DNA from: Nitrospirota bacterium
GTDB lineage: Bacteria; Nitrospirota_A; Leptospirillia; Leptospirillales; Leptospirillaceae
Reading direction: 5' to 3'
NCBI GenBank assembly: GCA_021844645.1
Contig: JAKBTA010000014.1
Coordinates: 1-23,368 of the forward strand
DNA: 23,368 bases
A model generated the notes under the pieces. It was not told the DNA's origin. It ran no database searches and saw nothing but the letters and a program-made list of their open reading frames with translations. Both the position numbers and the translations under genes were made by a program. This document shows, in pieces, positions 16,101 through 21,945 of this stretch (the stretch's first letter is position 1; each line of letters begins with the position of its first letter).

Positions 16101-16391
16101 ACTTTCGTCCCAAACCAGTTTTGCCTTTGAATCAATCCGGTTAATCCGTACCCCTGTCTTTAGGGTGATACCATTTAGAGAGTACCAATCGCTCTGCCTG
16201 AGAAGGATCTTTTCTGTCGTCTTTCGTCCGGTCAAAAGGTCCACCAGAAAAATCCGGTTATAAGCCGAGGAGATCGTTTCCTCGCCAAAAACCGTTATTT
16301 CCCACTGGGATTTAATAGAAGGAGGAAGCTCTGCCCAGAATTCAAGAAAAGCATCAGCCGCCATCCCATTACCAATAATGACAATCTTCAT
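13200..16391 (-). CDS. Fused NAD(P)H-type nitrite reductase: NirB-like flavoprotein + BFD + NirA-like siroheme module
   Basis: 1063 residues from ATG 16391 (AGGA 9 nt upstream; a TTG six codons earlier has no ribosome site). Residues about 1-400 are a pyridine nucleotide-disulfide oxidoreductase: FAD motif IIGNGMAADAF, NAD(P)H motif VVGGGLLGLESAKG (about 151-164), FAD motif VYALGDV. A BFD-like [2Fe-2S] domain follows with CIC at 416-418 and CGSC at 451-454. Residues about 495-1063 form a full two-repeat nitrite/sulfite reductase: ITTRQNLELHW, SCGHTMRNVMACP, and the [4Fe-4S]-siroheme ligands CPGTEFC (896, 902) and CPNSC (941, 945). It should reduce nitrite to ammonium by six electrons. The operon points to nitrite, although sulfite reductase cannot be excluded from motifs. 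No NirD is present. Standard NirB is about 850 residues with a single-repeat module, so this is an unusual fusion. Confidence 0.93.
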   Translation of the reverse strand: MKIVIIGNGMAADAFLEFWAELPPSIKSQWEITVFGEETISSAYNRIFLVDLLTGRKTTEKILLRQSDWYSLNGITLKTGVRINRIDSKAKLVWDESGNATPYDVAVIAVGARPFIPQVPGISLEGVHVLRTLEDVRKVSERARKSRKAIVVGGGLLGLESAKGLSDMGVSVTVLHLRDWVMDQQLDQMGGYILKKEIERMGIEIRVNSVLSQIHGTGSVSSVEMSTGDHLPADLVLVSAGIIPNTQLAISSGIKVNRGILVQDDLKTSAPDVYALGDVIEHRGHCYGLVIPLREQAKILVHNLASASEIPLSYTGTECSTVLKVSGVSVTSAGKIHGDRGTEELVAMDSRRGNYRKLIFRGDCLEGAIFVGETTGSTQVLDLIRSGGQALSIREDFFGKSVPATLSEGDDKDTICICHNVTRGTILSAIRTKGIKSREEVAKHTKASTGCGSCAQVVTDLIARSEVGQKSVKNQPVAGASIDISPIKTFLSEYPPTYPKMLEIERIKKEGLALDFEEIFRKDIHALSEDDFYRLKTYGICSQKHPGFFMVRIRIPGGRLTCDQGMALAQLAKKYARGGVHITTRQNLELHWVRLKDMKYIWEGLDAIGLSTRSSCGHTMRNVMACPHGPVSPDALMDVSPIARAISDYFVQRSDMINPGLPNRLNILFSACPLCDPDVWINDIGFRVVPAPAGRDQSGFFGFELWAGGSLGAHPVLGFRLKEFIPLHEALPACQAIFEIYTKYGNRNKAKSRLKWLVDQWGKEKFSTVFDQVFRGKRSLPENQKFRFAEEALSPPPFPFSFYPSRVIEGCIPQKQRGKVLIPVDIPLGEIASRQLRTLSEISRRYGDESFLQLTKEQNIEIQGIKEKYGPSVIHTIRGIGLAPLLGKRSSNIVACPGTEFCVLAVTDAQGTARSLLHDFKAPNPKIKELLDQITISISGCPNSCSKHQVSDIGLSGAMTVVGDDRRYAYSLYLGGRMEKDVRLGEVILKGLTEDMIVPVFEALLECIVTHGVGEETFQNIVDRVGTKTIGKEVEERLESSRPHIWEKIRMECQNEIHAEILT

Positions 16392-16424
16392 TGGACTTTT
16401 TCCTTTCAAAATACAGGATATTTT

Positions 16425-17726
16425 TTAACCTCCGAAGACAACTTCCATTGGAACACGAACAGCCGAAGGGAAAATCTGGGCCCCTTCCACGCTTTCGGAA
16501 GAAGTCTTTTGAAAATGTAGCCATTCTTGCTCCCATTGCTTTCGTTTAAAAAACACCACTGTAGCGCAGAAAAGCGCTATAAAAGAAAAGACCACAAACC
16601 CTGCACCCGTTAATCCCCAGTACTCGCGCAGCACTCCAAAGAGGCTGGGGAGAAAAAATCCGCCTACCCCTCCCGCTGCTCCTACAATTCCCGATACAAC
16701 CCCAATCTGGGATGAAAAACGCTGGGGTACAAGCTGAAATACCGCTCCATTCCCCATTCCAAGAGACAGAATGCCTACTGTCAGCAGGAAAATGGCTACT
16801 GAAGCCATCGGAAGGAATAATCCAAACAACATGAACGACAGGGCTACAAGCAGATAGATGGCAGTCAGAATGCGCAATCCGCCAAATCGGTCTCCAAGGA
16901 TTCCGCCAACAGGACGAAAGAAACTTCCGGATAAAACGGCCAACCCCGTGATATTTCCTGCTGTAATGGCACTAAGACCATAATGATCGTGATAAAGGAT
17001 GTTCAGATAACTTGTAAGACCAACAAATCCACCAAAAGTTGTTCCATAAAACAGGCAGAACCACCAAAGATCCTTAATTTTTAAAAGTTCAATATACGGA
17101 CGGATTCCTGCAGGAGCTGGTGTCATGGGAGACTCTTTTGCAAGCCAGGAAAAGAGCAACCAGACCACAAGAACAGGAATAATGGCCAAACCAAAAACTC
17201 CATGCCAGCCAACATGGTAGGTAACAGCGAGGGTCGGCGCCAGGAATACCGCAATAAGTGTTCCACTGTTTCCAGCTCCGGCAATCCCCATTGCTATACC
17301 CTGGTTCTCACGCGGGTACCAACGGCTTGCCAGAGGTAGAGCCACTGCAAAGCTGGCCCCGGCAATTCCCAAAAACAGCGCGACGACTAAAAGTTCATAG
17401 AAGCTTTTTCCTCCAAGCCATGCCCATCCGAGAGGAAGGATTGTCACAAGCAGACTTGTCCTCCCTACTTTCTTTGGGCCGAATCGGTCAGACAAAAGCC
17501 CCAGGAGAATCCGGAAAAATGCCCCTCCCAGCAACGGAACAGAAACAAGAAATCCTTTCTGAAATGCCGACAGGTGCAGATCTTTGGCGATAAGAACACT
17601 CAGCGCTCCAATCAGCATCCAGACCATAAAGCTCACATCAAAATAAAGAAAAGCAGAGAAAAGTGTCTTTGGATGACCACTCTTTAACGAACTGATAATG
17701 TGCGTCTCTTTACGACTGTTCCCCAT
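16425..17726 (-). CDS. NarK/NasA-family nitrate/nitrite MFS transporter
   Basis: 433 residues with about 12 membrane helices. The family signatures are there: GIAGAGNSG at 147-155 and GIVGAAGGVGGF at 346-357 are the two glycine-rich nitrate signature motifs, and arginines R72 (FFRILLGLLSDRFG) and R271 (FFRPVGGILGDRFG) correspond to the pair that binds the anion in NarK. It would import nitrate, or nitrite or exchange them, at the inner membrane. ATG 17726 overlaps the end of the upstream PII gene by 17 nt, with AGGAG 9 nt upstream. The nitrite reductase starts 33 nt downstream. Position directly after a PII gene fits control of uptake by nitrogen status. Confidence 0.94.
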   Translation of the reverse strand: MGNSRKETHIISSLKSGHPKTLFSAFLYFDVSFMVWMLIGALSVLIAKDLHLSAFQKGFLVSVPLLGGAFFRILLGLLSDRFGPKKVGRTSLLVTILPLGWAWLGGKSFYELLVVALFLGIAGASFAVALPLASRWYPRENQGIAMGIAGAGNSGTLIAVFLAPTLAVTYHVGWHGVFGLAIIPVLVVWLLFSWLAKESPMTPAPAGIRPYIELLKIKDLWWFCLFYGTTFGGFVGLTSYLNILYHDHYGLSAITAGNITGLAVLSGSFFRPVGGILGDRFGGLRILTAIYLLVALSFMLFGLFLPMASVAIFLLTVGILSLGMGNGAVFQLVPQRFSSQIGVVSGIVGAAGGVGGFFLPSLFGVLREYWGLTGAGFVVFSFIALFCATVVFFKRKQWEQEWLHFQKTSSESVEGAQIFPSAVRVPMEVVFGG

Positions 17727-18039
17727 GTTTCTCAGCTCCTGTCCGGATGGTATGAGATGATAGGACCTCCTGGATAAAGATCTTTCCGTCTCCAGGGTGC
17801 CCTGTATAAGCCCCTTCCTCTATACACTGAACAACTGCTGGCAGGTCTCTATCCGAAACGACCATGAGAAATTCAAGTTTTGACAGAGTGTCGTAGCCTA
17901 CATCTCCCACCTGAATCCCGTGCTGTTGCCCACGGCCTACAACGGGAAATTTAGTCATCCCATAAAACCCGCCAGATTCAAGATTTTTTAGGATTTGAGG
18001 CTCCCTTTCGGAGCGAACGATAGCCCGTATAAGCTTCAA
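17710..18039 (-). CDS. NifI1-like PII signalling protein, upstream copy
   Basis: 109 residues, start TTG 18039 supported by GGAGGAG 7 nt upstream; this start overlaps the stop of the fusion gene by 4 nt. PII features are MKLIRAIVRSEREPQILKNL, the T-loop base VVGRGQQHGIQVG, and the B-loop TGHPGDGKIFI that contacts the ATP phosphates. The T-loop is short and lacks the uridylylatable Tyr of GlnB. The end HTIRTG is typical of NifI1-type proteins. Its gene overlaps the nitrate carrier gene, so it may bind the transporter or pair with the PII domain of the fusion, as NifI1 pairs with NifI2 in diazotrophic archaea and some bacteria. That pairing is inference. Confidence 0.93.
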   Translation of the reverse strand: MKLIRAIVRSEREPQILKNLESGGFYGMTKFPVVGRGQQHGIQVGDVGYDTLSKLEFLMVVSDRDLPAVVQCIEEGAYTGHPGDGKIFIQEVLSSHTIRTGAEKHGEQS

Positions 18040-19184
18040 ATGGCATCTCCTCCTGTTTCACCAGTGCTGATCCGAATGGCATTCTCTATCTTAAGAACAA
18101 AAATTTTTCCGTCTCCGAATTGCCCTGTTTTCCCGCTTTGATTGGCCTTCCTGATAATTTCAACCGCTTTGTTTACGGCCGACTCCTTCGCAACAAACAT
18201 GAACATCTGGCGTGGCAAGAATTGTATAGCCGCCTGAGAGGTCTCTTCTCCCTTGAACTTGAGTCCTTTCTGACGTCCTCTCCCCAATACTCCATAGGTG
18301 GAATAAGAAAGGAAGCCACCGTCCTCCAAGGCTTTCTGTGTTGCCTGTCGACGTTCCGGACGCACAATGACCATAATTTCGCACAAAGTGTCTTTCCCTG
18401 CTTCAGCTCCTCCATCCTCTCCACCTGACGACTCTTCCGAGGACAAGAGAGCATCGATCCTTTGCACAGAAGGTAAATGATCTGGAGCGTTTTCTGTTTT
18501 TGTCGGAGACGAAACCCCACCAGCAGATGATGCAGCACCCAAAGGTGGCGGGTCGCCTGCTTTACCAGAAGGAACGACAACACCAAGACGCTGTACCCAA
18601 GCATCATTCAACTGACCACTGGGACTCTGGCCCAGGAGACGTTTGATCCCAACTGGGTCATTGCGAAAAACCCTTATTCCTCCTAGCCATTTAACGCTTT
18701 TATAGCCCTGAAGAAACGGGACAACCAATCTGAGAGGTCCACCATGTTGTTCGGGAAGAGGTTCCCCGTTCAACCCGAATGCGAGTAATACCCGTGGGTC
18801 TCGTGCCTCATCTCTGGATAATGTTTCGAAATAAACTCCATCCCTTGAGTAAAAGGCAAAATATCCATCAAGGGGAGCATCCACTCGAAGATGGTCGATC
18901 AAATCCACAAGGCGAATGCCTTCCCACTGGACATTTTCATACCAGTTAAAGAGCTGACAAATAATGGGAATATCCTGTTTTATACGAGGAAGAGATGAAA
19001 GCGAGTACCAAGGAATCAGGCGAGGATGCTCCTCTAATCCGCAGACTTCAAGGCGGACATCATCAAGAGCGATTTCTGCAGGAATGGGATAGAGACAAAG
19101 TACAGGCAAAGGTTCTGACTCAAAATCAATTCTGAAAAACTTATCAGCAAATTTTGGAGGAATGATTCCTTCACGTTTTTTCAT
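18036..19184 (-). CDS. Sulfite-oxidase-type molybdopterin domain fused to a NifI2-like PII domain
   Basis: 382 residues from ATG 19184 (GGAGGT 9 nt upstream; an adjacent TTG at 19187 is possible). Residues about 25-178 form an oxidoreductase molybdopterin-binding domain: IPIICQLFNWYENVQWEGI supplies the expected Mo-ligand Cys76, and LAFGLNGEPLPEQHGGPLRL with GYKSVKWLGGI is the cofactor-binding signature. There is no Tat or Sec signal, so it is cytoplasmic. A low-complexity Ser/Gly/Pro/Glu linker (about 183-265) leads to a PII domain (about 267-382) with EIMVIVRPERRQATQKALE, the long NifI2-type T-loop after VLGRGRQKGLKF, and the B-loop TGQFGDGKIFV. It is the first operon gene. It may be a nitrate reductase of the sulfite-oxidase family with built-in nitrogen control, or a cofactor sensor acting through PII. 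Neither is proven. Confidence 0.9.
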   Translation of the reverse strand: MKKREGIIPPKFADKFFRIDFESEPLPVLCLYPIPAEIALDDVRLEVCGLEEHPRLIPWYSLSSLPRIKQDIPIICQLFNWYENVQWEGIRLVDLIDHLRVDAPLDGYFAFYSRDGVYFETLSRDEARDPRVLLAFGLNGEPLPEQHGGPLRLVVPFLQGYKSVKWLGGIRVFRNDPVGIKRLLGQSPSGQLNDAWVQRLGVVVPSGKAGDPPPLGAASSAGGVSSPTKTENAPDHLPSVQRIDALLSSEESSGGEDGGAEAGKDTLCEIMVIVRPERRQATQKALEDGGFLSYSTYGVLGRGRQKGLKFKGEETSQAAIQFLPRQMFMFVAKESAVNKAVEIIRKANQSGKTGQFGDGKIFVLKIENAIRISTGETGGDAI

Positions 19185-19260
19185 CAATAGGTGACCTCCA
19201 CGTCGTTGATCTGTCTGATCTACCCGAATGAATTACCCCCAACAAGATGGTTAACCTGTT

Positions 19261-19280
19261 TTAAGCAAAATGTATGCCAT
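19261..19280 (-). promoter_or_regulatory. Sigma-54 (-24/-12) promoter of the nitrate operon
   Basis: The minus strand reads ATGGCATACATTTTGCTTAA from 19280 to 19261. The invariant GG (19278-19277) and GC (19266-19265) are spaced by exactly 10 nt, and TGGCA and TTGCT match the sigma-54 consensus. The start would fall near 19253, about 70 nt before the fusion-gene ATG, on a GGTTAACC palindrome (19249-19256). Sigma-54 control needs an NtrC-like activator that binds upstream. Confidence 0.7.
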
Positions 19281-19348
19281 GAATGCATGATGGTGTTAGA
19301 TCTCATTATTTGGAAATTGCCTTCGATGGAAAAAACAAAAATGTAACC

Positions 19349-19372
19349 ATTGTTTATCCATGTGTTAACAAT
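19349..19372. promoter_or_regulatory. Inverted repeat, candidate activator-binding site
   Basis: ATTGTT (19349-19354) and AACAAT (19367-19372) face each other across 12 nt, and a TGTTAACA palindrome lies inside the right half (19363-19370). It sits about 70 bp upstream of the leftward -24 element and 230 bp upstream of the rightward one, within the range of enhancer sites for sigma-54 activators. It does not match the NtrC consensus. Confidence 0.35.
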
Positions 19373-19510
19373 TTTGTTTTTAAAGAGTAAGAAGTAAACC
19401 TTAATGATTTGAAAAAAATAGTCAAAATTTTTCCATTTTTTACAAAGAATAATGAGGATTTTTAAAAAGAATTCCCCCGTTTTTTATGGAGGTGGGTGTT
19501 GGGTTGTAGC

Positions 19511-19533
19511 CACCCCCATTCAATGGGGGGGTG
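19511..19533. repeat. G/C-rich hairpin in the divergent control region
   Basis: CACCCCCATT (19511-19520) is nearly the reverse complement of AATGGGGGGGTG (19522-19533), giving a strong short-loop stem. No T-run follows on the plus strand. It could be a regulatory structure or a leftover terminal hairpin of an IS200/IS605 element, since TnpB debris of that family lies nearby. Confidence 0.4.
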
Positions 19534-19552
19534 AGAGATGCGACCGGGGCAT

Positions 19553-19575
19553 GAACAGGCTCGAAGAACAGGCTC
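19553..19575 (+). repeat. Tandem direct repeat GAACAGGCTC upstream of the porin promoter
   Basis: GAACAGGCTC occurs at 19553-19562 and again at 19566-19575, a 13-bp period. It ends 26 bp before the rightward -24 element. It may be a tandem regulator site or chance. Confidence 0.35.
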
Positions 19576-19599
19576 TCTATACCCATAGTCATTATCCGA

Positions 19600-19617
19600 T
19601 CGGCACAAAACTTGCTC
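19600..19617 (+). promoter_or_regulatory. Sigma-54 (-24/-12) promoter of the porin gene
   Basis: TCGGCACAAAACTTGCT at 19600-19616 carries GG (19602-19603) and GC (19614-19615) exactly 10 nt apart, with GGCAC and TTGCT matching the sigma-54 consensus. Transcription would start near 19627, leaving a leader of about 70 nt before the porin ATG at 19697. Together with the leftward promoter it makes a divergent pair under one kind of control. Confidence 0.72.
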
Positions 19618-19696
19618 GGGCTGGGAAGAGCACTTGCTCTGACAAGATGTTGGGCTGAAAGAGATAATCATGACTGATATTGACTAAGGGGGAAAT

Positions 19697-21313
19697 ATGG
19701 CAAGATGGCGGATCCGCTCTTCTCTACTCCTTATCATAATATTATTCTTCTTCGGAAAAGTTTTATGGACTAAAAATGCATGGAGTTCTTCCCTGCCGAC
19801 AGCTGCACAACCCTCATCAGTATCAAGCGACCCTAAGCAGGGACCATCAAACTCCAACAATCAGGACGACACTCCATTCAAATCAGAAGTACATCGATCT
19901 TTTCTGAACCTAATCCCTGATGCACCGCCTCCGGGGTATGCCCGGATGGTAAGCAAATGGCTCATCATGGTCTATGGATTTATCGAACTTGATGCCGTTT
20001 GGGACTCGACGAATTCATTTAACAATTGGCCATTTAACTCAGGGGCAGCAAATTCCCAAACGGTAGAAACAAACACAATTCCCCCAACAACCAATCCCAG
20101 CCTTGGTCAAACCGTAGATCACCCCTCATTTGGGTTTGATGCCAACAACTCCAGACTTGGATTTGCGATTTCTTCCCCCAATTATAATGGGTACAAGGTC
20201 CGAAGCCTTCTTGAAATGGATTTTTTGAATACTCCTGGCGAATGCCAATACGGAGGATCCCCCCCATGTGGCACCAATTCCGGACCAGGATTGTTCCAAT
20301 TTCCCGTACCTCGGATCCGACTGGCTTTTATGGATATCAGCAGCCAGAACTGGGGCAATCTTCTTATTGGACAATATTGGTCTCTATTCGGATGGAGACC
20401 ATACTACATGTACAACTCCCTGCAAATTGTCTCGGGTCCCGGTTCCCCCACGGCATGGTTTCCTCAGGTGCGCTACTATCGGATTTTTCATTTTTCAGGG
20501 GGGAACAAGTCAGAAATAGCAGCCGCTGTTATGATGCCGCCATCTGAAAGCTTTGGATTCCCTGCTTTTGTGGAAGGAATCAAGTGGGTCAACACAAACT
20601 GGATGGGAGAAGATACGCTGGGTAACAGTGCAAAAGGGCCGTCCCCGCTTTCAGTGGGATTTTCAGATGTTCAGACAAACTATAATGGTTCATTCATTCC
20701 GTCAGCCGGAGCAGGCACACAAACGTTCAATAAATTCACATCGGCCTATGCATTGGATTTACTCCTTCCCATTATTCCGATTCAGAACGATAATCCTGGC
20801 AACAATCTGACCCTGGCAGCAGAATTCACTTATGGACAAGGTGATGCCTGGCTCTTCCCCAACCTCACCTTTGGCTTGGGGTCTTATGCCGGCACGGCAG
20901 GAGCCACCGGTATTCCCAGTGCAGGAGTAATTCCTGCCGGCAATGGCATCCTCCAGGGAGATGAGTTTGTCCCTCTGGATCTCGAAACCTTTTACCTGAA
21001 TCTTCAGTACTACTTTCCAGACCAGGCCAAAACATGGATTTCTATTGGATTTGCAGGAGACGTTGGGACAAACATACAGTCTCTCGCAAATTCTGTAGGC
21101 CCAAAAACCCTGGGTGGCGGGATTTCAAGCAATGGATTGTACAAATACATCGCCCCTTGGTCACGAAATACCTACACATTTATCAATCTTTCTCACGATC
21201 TTACTCCGGCAGTTCGCGTTTCCTTTGAAGTTGGAAGTTACAATACGCTCTATACCACTGGGATAACGGCAGCAGACCAGCGGGCGATGATGTCTTGGTT
21301 CTACTTTTTCTAA
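19697..21313 (+). CDS. DcaP-like outer-membrane porin
   Basis: 538 residues. A basic N-terminus and a hydrophobic segment (about 8-30, LLLIIILFFFGKVLW) form a signal peptide. The mature part begins with a low-complexity Ser/Pro/Asn stretch, then YGFIELDAVWDSTNSFNN (about 93-110), a typical first strand of DcaP-like trimeric porins, and SRLGFAISS. Alternating hydrophobic/polar beta strands rich in aromatic residues fill the rest, and the protein ends SWFYFF with the terminal Phe that the BAM complex recognises. It should let small solutes pass the outer membrane. The start ATG 19697 has GGGGGA 4 nt upstream. The sigma-54 promoter and the divergent nitrate operon suggest a nitrogen source such as nitrate as the cargo, which is inference. 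The porin family assignment is fair but not certain. Confidence 0.82.
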   Translation: MARWRIRSSLLLIIILFFFGKVLWTKNAWSSSLPTAAQPSSVSSDPKQGPSNSNNQDDTPFKSEVHRSFLNLIPDAPPPGYARMVSKWLIMVYGFIELDAVWDSTNSFNNWPFNSGAANSQTVETNTIPPTTNPSLGQTVDHPSFGFDANNSRLGFAISSPNYNGYKVRSLLEMDFLNTPGECQYGGSPPCGTNSGPGLFQFPVPRIRLAFMDISSQNWGNLLIGQYWSLFGWRPYYMYNSLQIVSGPGSPTAWFPQVRYYRIFHFSGGNKSEIAAAVMMPPSESFGFPAFVEGIKWVNTNWMGEDTLGNSAKGPSPLSVGFSDVQTNYNGSFIPSAGAGTQTFNKFTSAYALDLLLPIIPIQNDNPGNNLTLAAEFTYGQGDAWLFPNLTFGLGSYAGTAGATGIPSAGVIPAGNGILQGDEFVPLDLETFYLNLQYYFPDQAKTWISIGFAGDVGTNIQSLANSVGPKTLGGGISSNGLYKYIAPWSRNTYTFINLSHDLTPAVRVSFEVGSYNTLYTTGITAADQRAMMSWFYFF

Positions 21314-21332
21314 AGGAACATTCCAGGAGATG

Positions 21333-21406
21333 GGAAAGAGTTGCTTCAGGATGTCTGCCTTGTGCCTTAAGACTGCTGCATCTGTCATTGGAAGTCAGCT
21401 CTTTCC
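21333..21406 (+). other. Long interrupted inverted repeat after the porin gene
   Basis: GGAAAGAG (21333-21340) plus CTTC (21344-21347) can pair with GAAG (21391-21394) plus CTCTTTCC (21399-21406), with a small internal bulge and a 43-nt loop. It begins 20 nt after the porin stop. No T-run follows, so it may stabilise the mRNA end or assist factor-dependent termination. Confidence 0.3.
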
Positions 21407-21945
21407 AACTTGGATCAATGATGAACCGAAATCAGCTGATTTATTGATCCAGAGCGATTAAACGGTATATAAATGGATGCTTCTGGCCATGAAACGAGCC
21501 GGAGAACGGCTTCACTGGGAGCAATGGAATCGCTCCCTGAAATACCGGGTTCCAGGAGCAAGAACTTCCAGAAACAGAAGCTCCGCATGGCGAGGAGCCA
21601 CAAGAAGATCTCGACGGCGATCACAAAACACAGAAAATCGTCTTCCTCGAGGATCTGAAGATCCGGAACCTGTCCCGCTCTTCCCGGGGAGACGGTCCGG
21701 CAGAAGTCCGGACTGAACTGCTCAATCCTCATCTCAGGGCTGGACAAGGCCACAGCGCCTGTTCGGATGCCAGAAACTCCGAGTCGGCGGCCTGACCTTT
21801 CAGTCCCGTCGATCCCTTCCCGTCTCCAATAAGGGGATTTGGCAGGAAGAACTCCCTTTCGTTCACGAAGGGGATGGTGTCAATGGACATATCTTTGATC
21901 TGTAAATGTATAAACGGGAATCGATTGTGTAAGAGGAGGAATCTA
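21407..21945. other. Gene-poor stretch between the porin gene and pstS
   Basis: 539 bp with no intact gene. It contains plus-strand scraps of an IS605 TnpB (21560-21681, separate entry) and, at its right end, the promoter region and ribosome site of pstS. Several open frames on both strands here have biased composition and no start signals. I see no clear Pho box or sigma-54 site before pstS. Confidence 0.5.
21560..21681 (+). pseudogene. Decayed IS605-family TnpB (OrfB) fragments
   Basis: In one plus frame 21560-21613 reads KNFQKQKLRMARSHKKIS, matching the N-F-x-K-Q-K-x-x-x-A-R-x-H-x-x-I segment of TnpB proteins. In another plus frame 21631-21681 reads QKIVFLEDLKIRNLSRS, matching the segment around the RuvC-II glutamate (ENQxIVxEDL). 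The roughly 20 residues expected between them are mostly lost and the frames differ, so this is a deleted, frameshifted remnant of a transposon-encoded RNA-guided nuclease. No terminal repeats were identified. Confidence 0.6.

Noticed and set aside
19462..19671. 69-codon minus-strand open frame in the control region
   Set aside because: It spans the hairpin, the direct repeats and the rightward sigma-54 promoter, and has no ribosome site or known domain.
21415..21753. 112-codon minus-strand open frame between porin and pstS
   Set aside because: It is antisense to the TnpB fragments and has no start signals.
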